19,956 nucleotides of DNA. It comes from QHXQ01 sp036389375. GTDB taxonomy: Bacteria > Acidobacteriota > Blastocatellia > Pyrinomonadales > Pyrinomonadaceae. A program made the position numbers and the translations under genes. Location: contig DASVQA010000085.1 of assembly GCA_036389375.1 (NCBI GenBank), positions 1 to 19,956 of the forward strand, read 5' to 3'. Shown piece by piece: positions 1 to 4,785 of the stretch. The first letter of the stretch is position 1. Each line of letters begins with the position of its first letter. The notes beneath the pieces are model-generated. The model did not search any database and was not told where the DNA came from. It was given only the letters and a program-made list of their open reading frames with translations.

Positions 1-782
1 GGCCGCCCCGCCGCCTGTGCCGCGCGCACCTCGGCTGCGGCGAGCAGGCTTATGCCTTTGCGCTCGACCTCGTCGGGCTTGAGCGGCCTATTCATCAACA
101 CCGTCGTCAACGCGCAGACTTTAACGGTCGCGTCCCAGCCGTCCACGTCGTAGCCCGGATCGGTTTCGGTCACGCCCAATGCCTGCGCCCGCTGCACGCC
201 TTCGGCAAACGTCGCGCCCGCGCCGATTGCCTCAAGCACCACGTTCGTCGTTGAGTTCAGGACGCCGCGAAAACCTAAGATGCGCGCCGCCGGCAGCGTC
301 TCACGAAAGAGCGAGAAGACGGGCAGGCAGTCTGCGACCGTCGCTTCAAACATGAAGCGGCGACCACGCGCGCGTGCGAGCGCCGCCAGTTCCCTATAAG
401 CGTGTACGACCGGCCCTTTGTTCGCCGTGATGGCGTGCGCGCCCGCCGTCAGCGCCGCGCGTATGTGCTCGATGGCGGGTTGCCCCGTGAACGGCGCAAG
501 TGAAGTAGTCTCAAACAACACGTCGCACGCGCTCGCCCGCAGCCAACCATGCACGTCCGCAGGCGACGCGTCGAACTGCGCGCCGACTTCAACACGCAGG
601 AGCGCCGCCGGGTCAAACCCACCGGGCGCAACGCGCCAGCCCAAGCGCCGCGTCGCCACGCCGGTCACGCGCCACTCGATGCCGTAATCCGCGCGCAACT
701 CGTCGGCCTTTTCGCTGAGCAGCGCGACGAGCGCGCGCCCGACGTGACCGAAGCCGAGCAGGCAGAGGTTATACGTCGTCAT
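1..782 (-). CDS. hom: Homoserine dehydrogenase, 3' part cut by window edge
   Basis: The enzyme reduces aspartate semialdehyde to homoserine in the cytoplasm, the branch point to threonine and methionine. I translated the minus strand from the ATG at 782; the frame stays open for 260 residues to the left edge, so the C-terminus is missing. The N-terminus has the Rossmann motif GFGHVG (residues 10-15). TANKGPVV (119-126) is the usual cofactor-domain signature, and GVLNSTTN (173-180) and ETDPGYDVDGWDATVK (206-221) belong to the homoserine-binding catalytic domain. D217 and K221 have the spacing of the catalytic Asp/Lys pair of the family, and E206 fits the conserved Glu. No aspartokinase domain precedes it, so this is the monofunctional type. 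A C-terminal ACT domain cannot be judged. The gene is divergent from rtcA with an 86-base spacer. Confidence 0.9.
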   Translation of the reverse strand, partial: MTTYNLCLLGFGHVGRALVALLSEKADELRADYGIEWRVTGVATRRLGWRVAPGGFDPAALLRVEVGAQFDASPADVHGWLRASACDVLFETTSLAPFTGQPAIEHIRAALTAGAHAITANKGPVVHAYRELAALARARGRRFMFEATVADCLPVFSLFRETLPAARILGFRGVLNSTTNVVLEAIGAGATFAEGVQRAQALGVTETDPGYDVDGWDATVKVCALTTVLMNRPLKPDEVERKGISLLAAAEVRAAQAAGR

Positions 783-868
783 TGTCGTTGCAACCCCGCA
801 GGCATTAACGGCGCGTAGCTTAACATGGCGTGTTTGCGCTAGGCTTATGCATTCAGGGCAGACAATAA

Positions 869-1897
869 GTGAGTCACATGATCACGATAGACGGCTCGTT
901 TGGCGAGGGTGGCGGTCAGATCATACGCACGTCGCTGGCGCTCGCGCTGATTACGGGCCAGCCTTTCCGCATCTACAACGTCCGCGCGCGGCGCGAGAAG
1001 CCGGGGCTGCAACGCCAACATCTAACGGCCGTCAATGCGGCGGCCGAGGTCGGCGCGGCCGAGGTTGAAGGGGCGCGCGTGGGCGCACGCGAGTTCACGT
1101 TCCGGCCCGGCCGCGTCCGGCCCGGCGCGTACACTTTCGACATCGGCACGGCCGGCAGCACCACGCTCGTCCTGCAAACGGTCTTGCCGCCGTTGATGAT
1201 CGCCGCAGAGCCGAGCCTGCTCGTCCTGCGCGGCGGCACGCACAACGTCCACGCGCCGCCTTACGAGTTCTTAGCCCGCACCTTCCTCCCGCTCATCGCG
1301 CGTTGCGGGCCGCGCGTCTCAATCGAGCTTGTGCGTTTCGGCTTCTACCCGCCCGGCGGCGGACAGTTCAACGTCTACATCGAACCGGCCGCCCAACTCA
1401 CGCGCTTAGACCTGCGCGAGCGCGGCGCGTTCCACACACAAAGCGCCCGCGCACTCGTCGTCAAACTGCCGCCGGCCATTGCCGCGCGCGAGTTGGGCGT
1501 CGTGCGTGCACAACTTGGCTGGCCGGAGGAACAGTTGCAGCTTGAGACTTCGACCAACGCGCTCAGCCCCGGCAATGTGCTGACGTTGGAATTTACGAGC
1601 GCGCACCTGACCGAGATCATCACCGGCATGGGCGAGCGCGGCGTGCGCGCCGAGACGGTAGCAGAGCGCGCCTGTGCCGAAGCGCGCGCTTACCTCGCGC
1701 ACGCGGGTCCCGTCGGTGAACATCTTGCCGATCAATTGCTCATCCCGCTCGCGCTGGCCCGGGGCGGTTCATACACGACGGGCCCGCCGTCGCTCCACAC
1801 GACGACTAACATCGAGATCGTCAAGCGTTTTCTGCCCATCGAGATTGAACTGAAGGAACTGGCCGGCGGGACGTGGCTCGTCGAAGTGCGCGCATAA
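869..1897 (+). CDS. rtcA: RNA 3'-terminal phosphate cyclase RtcA
   Basis: RtcA uses ATP to convert RNA 3'-phosphate ends into 2',3'-cyclic phosphates through an AMP-enzyme intermediate and takes part in RNA repair or end protection. The N-terminus carries the family signature IDGSFGEGGGQIIRTSLAL near residue 6, then RARREKPGLQRQHL, FYPPGGGQ and, near the C-terminus, SLHTTTNIEIVKRFLP. H310 in that last motif matches the AMP-accepting histidine of the family (His309 in E. coli). The length of 342 residues is typical. The annotated start is GTG at 869; ATG at 878 is an equal alternative, because the conserved region begins immediately after it and no clear ribosome-binding site decides. No RtcB ligase or RtcR regulator is in the window, so the usual rtcBA pair is not seen here. 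The gene is convergent with the minus-strand gene that ends at 1939. Confidence 0.95.
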   Translation: MSHMITIDGSFGEGGGQIIRTSLALALITGQPFRIYNVRARREKPGLQRQHLTAVNAAAEVGAAEVEGARVGAREFTFRPGRVRPGAYTFDIGTAGSTTLVLQTVLPPLMIAAEPSLLVLRGGTHNVHAPPYEFLARTFLPLIARCGPRVSIELVRFGFYPPGGGQFNVYIEPAAQLTRLDLRERGAFHTQSARALVVKLPPAIAARELGVVRAQLGWPEEQLQLETSTNALSPGNVLTLEFTSAHLTEIITGMGERGVRAETVAERACAEARAYLAHAGPVGEHLADQLLIPLALARGGSYTTGPPSLHTTTNIEIVKRFLPIEIELKELAGGTWLVEVRA

Positions 1898-1938
1898 GCG
1901 CCTGCACAGAAGCGGGCAAAGATTTTTGCGCCTCTTCG

Positions 1939-2361
1939 TCAATCGAGCGGCTTTAGATCAGGCTCGACCCAACTCGTCCGCGCCGTCCACGACAACAGGC
2001 GCTCACGACTGTAATACGCAAACGGCAACGCGCGATCGCCGCACGCAGTCATTAATCCATCGGCGAGTTCCGCCAGCGACGCACGGGGCCGCGCGCTCGC
2101 CACATAACGACTAAGCACGCGCACGTAAAAGAGCGTGATCGTCTCGTGATAGCCGCCCGCTTCCGTCTGAGCCACACCGCACGCCTGATTGTAACGCTGT
2201 ATGCCCACCCGAATCAGCGCGGTCGCTTCCGCCTCACCGTATCGCACCAGATACCACAACGCCACCGTAAGGTGCGCCTCATGCGTCCACCGCTCCCGCG
2301 CCAGCGTGCAGGCTTCAAACTCGTTCACTAACCGCATCACATGGTCAATTGGATTTGCCAT
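1939..2361 (-). CDS. Conserved protein of unknown function (W-x-H-x-AHL / GYHETIT type)
   Basis: The product has 140 residues and no signal peptide or membrane segment, so it is probably cytoplasmic. Conserved-looking blocks are WTHEAHL (about 26-32), a Tyr/Asn motif QRYNQA (about 54-59), GYHETIT (about 69-75) and YYSRERLLSWTARTSWVEPDL near the C-terminus (broken at SW in this description only for length). I recognise this set of motifs as a widespread family without a function known to me. The invariant-looking histidines in the first and third blocks could bind a metal or act in catalysis, but that is inference. It lies only 3 bases downstream of the stop of the 128-residue gene, so the two are probably translated from one message. 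Its 3' end faces rtcA with 41 bases between. Confidence 0.8.
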   Translation of the reverse strand: MANPIDHVMRLVNEFEACTLARERWTHEAHLTVALWYLVRYGEAEATALIRVGIQRYNQACGVAQTEAGGYHETITLFYVRVLSRYVASARPRASLAELADGLMTACGDRALPFAYYSRERLLSWTARTSWVEPDLKPLD

Positions 2362-2364
2362 CGC

Positions 2365-2751
2365 TTAGCGTCTTTTGGACAGAGAGGGCACGGCGACGAT
2401 CTGCCAGTCGTCTTCATAGATGACGTAGCCGGGCCAGTGGGCTTTGAGCATCCGAATCCAGATGCCGTTGCGCTCCAAGAGCGCGACCATCTGCCAGATT
2501 TGGGCCAGATGCATCCGCGCCGAATGCTTGAACCAGCAGACGCCGTGCCGCACGCAACTCGTCCGTCGTGCGCGCGTGAAACTGGTCGGTTCAGGCAGAT
2601 ATTCATCGAACCAACGCAGCAGTTCGCACAGTTGGGCGCACTCACAATCCGCCAGTGAATCCTCGTCGCGCAGGTCTAAAGCAGCAGAGAAGATGCCCGT
2701 GCGGACGCGTGTGAGCGGATGGATGTCCATTGTCACGAATCGTAAATACAT
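2365..2751 (-). CDS. Conserved protein of unknown function (MYLRFV family)
   Basis: The product has 128 residues and no membrane segment. It starts MYLRFVTMDIHPLTRVRTG, followed by a helical block with SLADCECAQLCELLRWFDEYLPEP, a basic stretch with FTRARRTSC, then CWFKHSARMHLAQIWQMVALLE and a C-terminal WPGYVIYEDDWQIVAVP. I recognise this layout (N-terminal MYLRFV, middle WF-N/D-E-xLPxP, WFK, and C-terminal PGYVxYED) from uncharacterised proteins of cyanobacteria and other bacteria; no function is known to me. It is the first gene of a two-gene unit with the 140-residue gene, spacing 3 bases. The start ATG at 2751 has no strong ribosome-binding site. The spacer between it and the HNH gene (2752-2938) contains a possible hairpin with 7-bp arms at 2875-2881 and 2902-2908 but no T-run. 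Confidence 0.8.
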   Translation of the reverse strand: MYLRFVTMDIHPLTRVRTGIFSAALDLRDEDSLADCECAQLCELLRWFDEYLPEPTSFTRARRTSCVRHGVCWFKHSARMHLAQIWQMVALLERNGIWIRMLKAHWPGYVIYEDDWQIVAVPSLSKRR

Positions 2752-2938
2752 ATTGCACGCTGGACATCTTGCCGGTCTCGCTATGGTCGGGCTGCGCGTC
2801 TGTGCGCGGGCACTTGTCCTTGACTTAAATCGGCCGCGCTATTAGCTCGCTGAAGTAACTTGTGTAGTGCGGCGGCGGGCCAGCGGCAAATGCTTAGCGC
2901 CGGCCCGCGCGCCGGTAGTTCGATGTGGCCGTGTGGAT

Positions 2939-3484
2939 TCAGGCCACTTCGCTCTCCTCTGCGAGGAAGAGGTAAGGCCGCCATTCCGGGCGGTGCGCGG
3001 CGTAGTACCGTAGCATCGCCTTGTCCAGCCCGTAGCGCAGGGCGCTGGGGCTGGCGAGCAGCGGCATGCGCGCTTCGTCAGGTGTGCGGTCGCCCTTGCG
3101 CTGGTTGCAGGGCTTGCACGCGGCGCAGAGGTTCTCCGGGTCGCTGCGGCCACCGCGCGAGCGCGGCAGGATGTGGTCGAGCGTTAGCTCGAACGCCGTG
3201 CCGCGCACGCCGCAGTACTGGCAGCGCATCCGGTCGCGCGCGAGGATGCGTAGACGCTGCTTGCCGGAGTTTGCCCGGCGTCGCCTTATGTCTATGTACT
3301 CGACGAGCCGGACGACGCTCGGCACAACGAAGACGAAGTGCTGCGAGCGCAAGACGCCGCCGCCGACGTACTCGACCGGCTGCGCCGCACCCTTCCACAC
3401 AAGGCGGACGGCGCGGGCCGCTTCAACCACACCGAGCGCCTCATATGAAGCATTCAATAACAAGACCTTGCGTTTCACACTCAT
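2939..3484 (-). CDS. HNH endonuclease family protein
   Basis: The product has 181 residues. The N-terminal half (VLLLNASYEALGVV, RAVRLVWKG, PSVVRLVEYI) is the usual lead-in of the widespread COG1403-type HNH proteins. The nuclease core is RDRMRCQYCG (83-92), LTLDHILPRSRGG (100-112), and ENLCAACKPCNQRKGDRTP (117-135). C88, C91, C123 and C126 can form the structural zinc site; H104, N118 and N127 make up the HNH metal site. All key residues are present, so an active nuclease is expected, but the substrate of this family is not known to me. A very strong ribosome-binding site, AGGAGGTGAC at 3491-3500, fixes the start. The gene lies 47 bases downstream of the tRNA-Gly-like element on the same strand, so it may be cotranscribed with the tRNA cluster. 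This family is usually chromosomal, so it does not by itself indicate a mobile element. Confidence 0.92.
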   Translation of the reverse strand: MSVKRKVLLLNASYEALGVVEAARAVRLVWKGAAQPVEYVGGGVLRSQHFVFVVPSVVRLVEYIDIRRRRANSGKQRLRILARDRMRCQYCGVRGTAFELTLDHILPRSRGGRSDPENLCAACKPCNQRKGDRTPDEARMPLLASPSALRYGLDKAMLRYYAAHRPEWRPYLFLAEESEVA

Positions 3485-3531
3485 GCCAGCGTCACCTCCT
3501 TTGCGATGGATTTGTCAGTTGTAGTTGTAAG

Positions 3532-3603
3532 AACACGCGGCGAGACTCGAACTCGTAATTGACGGTGTGGCAGACCGTCGCCTTCCCTTTTGGCACTGGG
3601 AGT
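3532..3603 (-). tRNA. tRNA-Gly(GCC)-like gene with poorly paired acceptor stem
   Basis: Read on the minus strand, three of the four arms are good. The D arm is GCC/GGC around the loop AAAAGGGAA, the anticodon arm is ACGGT-CTGCCAC-ACCGT (T33, anticodon GCC, A37), the variable loop has 5 bases, and the T arm has the canonical loop TTCGAGT with 4 of 5 stem pairs. The discriminator is T, as in tRNA-Gly. The acceptor stem is bad: ACTCCCA against CGCGTGT gives only 4 of 7 pairs. The 3' strand instead finds a perfect 8-bp partner further upstream (3634-3641, see findings). No CCA is encoded. It could be a tRNA with an aberrant acceptor, a decaying gene, or a tRNA-like RNA with another role. Confidence 0.5.
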
Positions 3604-3649
3604 TGTAACGGTAAGCTCCGTCGAACCGGGGCAGCGTGTTCGCTGTTTG

Positions 3650-3703
3650 CACTAAGCGGGCGGAGGGGCGGCGCGACGGGTGAGGCGCGCGCGCCGCTTA
3701 GTG
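3650..3703. repeat. 10-bp inverted repeat (stem-loop) inside the tRNA cluster
   Basis: CACTAAGCGG at 3650-3659 is exactly complementary to CCGCTTAGTG at 3694-3703, with a very GC-rich 34-base loop. It lies in the 110-base gap between the Gly(GCC)-like and Leu(CAG)-like tRNA genes. It has no T-run on either side, so it is more likely a processing or protective structure, or a relic, than an intrinsic terminator. Confidence 0.6.
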
Positions 3704-3713
3704 GAGCTTGTTA

Positions 3714-3787
3714 AGTGGGCAGCGGGAGGCGAACCCGCATGAACCAGTGCCTGAAACTGGCGCATCTGCCATTTGCGCCACCTCCAC
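3714..3787 (-). tRNA. tRNA with Leu anticodon CAG, short variable loop
   Basis: The 5' half is clearly of tRNA-Leu type: T8-G9 is followed by the D arm GCGCAAATGGCAGATGC, which matches bacterial tRNA-Leu in length and in A14, G18 and G19. The anticodon arm is CCAGT-TTCAGGC-ACTGG with anticodon CAG. The long variable arm that defines bacterial tRNA-Leu is absent; only five bases (TTCAT) remain. The T arm GCGGG/CCCGC is perfectly paired, but its loop TTCGCCT has C at the normally invariant A58. The acceptor strands GTGGAGG and TGCCCAC pair at four positions plus one G-T, with mismatches at 5-68 and 6-67. The discriminator is T, not the A expected for Leu. It is either a strongly altered tRNA or a decaying gene. 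Confidence 0.6.
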
Positions 3788-3797
3788 ATAGCACGCA

Positions 3798-3871
3798 TGC
3801 CGGCGGAGAGAGTCGAACTCTCACTAACTCGCTTTTAAGGCGAGCGCCTCTGCCCGTTGGGCTACGCCGGC
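3798..3871 (-). tRNA. tRNA with Leu anticodon UAA, class I body
   Basis: All four stems are good. The acceptor GCCGGCG/CGCCGGC is perfect, the D arm has GCC/GGC with G18-G19, the anticodon arm is CTCGC-CTTAAAA-GCGAG (T33, anticodon TAA, A37), the variable loop is TTAGT, the T arm is GAGAG-TTCGACT-CTCTC, and the discriminator is A. The anticodon reads UUA, a leucine codon, yet the variable loop has only five bases, whereas bacterial tRNA-Leu has a long variable arm. The amino acid it carries therefore cannot be deduced from the anticodon alone. It lies 10 bases upstream of the Leu(CAG)-like gene in transcription order, and no CCA is encoded. Confidence 0.85.
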
Positions 3872-3887
3872 CCGGTCTTCACTTGAA

Positions 3888-3962
3888 TGAACCCGGTTGG
3901 ATTTGAACCAATGACCTCGACATTCGCACCGTCGCGCTCTTATTCCGCTGAGCTACGGGTTC
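3888..3962 (-). tRNA. tRNA-Arg(GCG)
   Basis: The acceptor GAACCCG/CGGGTTC is perfect with discriminator A. The D arm is GCTC/GAGC, and the anticodon arm CGACG-GTGCGAA-TGTCG has T33 and anticodon GCG (codons CGC and CGU). The variable loop has 5 bases, and the T arm has the canonical loop TTCAAAT with one A-C mismatch at the outer pair. Bacteria normally read CGC/CGU with an ACG tRNA whose A34 is deaminated to inosine, so a GCG tRNA-Arg is unusual. It is the first gene of the cluster on the minus strand. I see no clear promoter within 50 bases upstream, where a heptamer repeat lies. Confidence 0.85.
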
Positions 3963-3975
3963 AAAGGAGAGAGCA

Positions 3976-3996
3976 GAAGGATGAAGGATGAATGGA
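3976..3996. repeat. Heptamer repeat (GAAGGAT)n with distal inverted copy
   Basis: Two perfect GAAGGAT units are followed by a degenerate one (GAATGGA). An inverted copy, ATCCTTCT, lies at 4021-4028 and is complementary to AGAAGGAT at 3975-3982. This belongs to the class of short heptamer repeats seen in other spacers of the window. It sits immediately upstream of the tRNA-Arg gene. Confidence 0.6.
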
Positions 3997-4051
3997 AAGC
4001 TGTTTCTGCTTCGTCCCTCAATCCTTCTTCACAGTCGTGTGCTTTCGCTGC

Positions 4052-4080
4052 TCAGGCACACAGGTAAATTCTGTTATGAT
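4052..4080 (+). promoter_or_regulatory. Probable promoter of the 6S-like RNA
   Basis: TATGAT at 4075-4080 is a good -10 element, placed seven bases before the start of the structured RNA near 4087. The -35 region around 4052-4057 is a poor match to TTGACA. The A-run 4081-4085 lies between the -10 element and the RNA. Confidence 0.5.
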
Positions 4081-4086
4081 AAAAAC

Positions 4087-4226
4087 ACGACGAGGACAGG
4101 CGACGCGCGTGTAGCGGATACACTTCGAGACACACTTCTCCTGAGGGTGGCCCGCAGACTGCTGGACTCTCGCAAAGCACACAGTCTCGCCACCCGCGAA
4201 GGCATCCCTGCCCCTCGTCGTTCACA
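4087..4226 (+). ncRNA. ssrS: Structured small RNA, probably 6S RNA
   Basis: 6S RNA binds the sigma-70 RNA polymerase holoenzyme and imitates an open promoter. The ends form a perfect 9-bp closing stem (ACGACGAGG at 4087-4095 with CCTCGTCGT at 4213-4221), extended by CAGG/CCTG (4097-4100 and 4207-4210). A terminal stem GGGTGGC/GCCACCC (4145-4151 and 4189-4195) continues into AGACTG/CAGTCT. Between them is a large asymmetric bubble, with CTCCTGAG on the 5' side, GGCATCCC on the 3' side, and a small hairpin GTGTA/TACAC. This stem-bubble-stem plan and the CCTGAG and GGCATC blocks are those of 6S RNA. At about 140 bases it is shorter than the usual 160-200, so the identification is probable rather than certain. 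The only overlapping reading frame shows no protein-like features. Confidence 0.6.
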
Positions 4227-4255
4227 CAAAGTCACTTCAGTTATCAAATAACGAC

Positions 4256-4299
4256 AAAAAGAGCGGGCTTTACAGCTTCTCAGGGAAGCCGGCCCGCTC
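4256..4299 (-). terminator. Intrinsic terminator, strongest for the minus strand
   Basis: GAGCGGGC at 4261-4268 pairs with GCCCGCTC at 4292-4299 (8 bp), with further pairing inside the 23-base loop. On the minus strand the stem is followed by TTTTT (4256-4260). It would end the minus-strand unit that starts near 4611; on the plus strand the tail is only CTTCAATT, but the hairpin could also help end the 6S-like transcript. Confidence 0.7.
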
Positions 4300-4328
4300 C
4301 TTCAATTCACCAGTTTTGCTTGGGATTT

Positions 4329-4349
4329 CGGGAGCGGGAGCCGCTCCCG
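4329..4349. repeat. Strong 9-bp hairpin
   Basis: CGGGAGCGG (4329-4337) and CCGCTCCCG (4341-4349) form a perfect stem with a 3-base loop. On the plus strand CTTTGTT follows, so it could act as a weak terminator; on the minus strand it lies just after the stop of a doubtful 68-residue frame. Confidence 0.6.
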
Positions 4350-4617
4350 CTTTGTTACAGATGCAATTGACGGTCGTCGGAAATCTGGCCGATTTCCGCT
4401 TGTCCGGGTTTCTCACCGAAGACGCCAAATGCTAATGATAGGCTTAGCGAACTCGGACAAAAGACGGACAGAGGCAGACCGGCCAGCGGGGTGCTAAGCG
4501 ACCAAAGGGTCGCCGCGCCCGTGCCGCGCATCGCTTCTCGTCTTGTCCGGTTTATCAACATCGAAGTCTCTCTTTCACCTCATGCGCGCTGTCTTCATCG
4601 GCCAGCGCGAGTTGCCT

Positions 4618-4646
4618 GTTATAAGCGCATTCAATTTTTCTGTCAA
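4618..4646 (-). promoter_or_regulatory. Near-consensus sigma-70 promoter
   Basis: On the minus strand the -35 TTGACA (4641-4646) and -10 TATAAC (4618-4623) are separated by exactly 17 bases, and an A-rich stretch lies just upstream. This is the best promoter in the window. It points away from aat into the unassigned unit 4250-4611. Confidence 0.75.
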
Positions 4647-4785
4647 CTAACTTTTTCGTGCATGAGGCAACAATGCATCATCAGTTGATCGCTAAGTTGG
4701 TTGCTTGGATCAGAGTTGGCTAAACCGACAACGACCAGCCGCAGGTAAGAACGTGGCGCGCCGGATTATGTTGCAGATTTTTCGC

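Larger units (their letters stand above)
4250..4611 (-). other. Unassigned transcription unit of about 360 bases (ncRNA or small peptide gene)
   Basis: A near-consensus promoter (4618-4646) should start a minus-strand transcript near 4611, and the hairpin with a T-run at 4256-4299 should end it. The transcript would have a 7-bp hairpin right at its 5' end (4585-4591 with 4603-4609), a 6-bp hairpin GCGACC/GGTCGC (4498-4513), a 7-bp hairpin GGAAATC/GATTTCC (4379-4397), and two copies of CGGACAAG that can both pair with one central TTGTCCG. It does not show the signatures of tmRNA, RNase P RNA or SRP RNA. A 68-residue frame (4355-4561, ATG at 4561) has a hydrophobic, Ser/Leu-rich middle that might be a membrane segment, but its ribosome-binding site is weak and its composition is not convincing. 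I cannot assign a function. Confidence 0.45.

Noticed and set aside
2860..3558. A 232-residue plus-strand frame.
   Set aside because: It is the Arg/Cys-rich antisense shadow of the HNH gene.
3532..3641. Reading the Gly-like element on the plus strand as tRNA-Ala(GGC).
   Set aside because: The anticodon loop fits, but no T arm with TTCRA or proper D arm exists in that orientation, whereas the minus strand has good D and T arms.
3715..4251. Two short plus-strand frames across the tRNA and 6S-like region.
   Set aside because: They are the antisense of tRNA genes or overlap the structured RNA and show no protein-like features.
4355..4561. A 68-residue minus-strand frame with a hydrophobic centre.
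   Set aside because: Weak ribosome-binding site, low-complexity composition and overlap with several RNA hairpins; kept only as an alternative within the unassigned transcription unit.
3485..4785. A prophage or integrative element around the tRNA cluster.
   Set aside because: No integrase, transposase, phage gene or direct repeats marking an attachment site were found; flanking genes look chromosomal.
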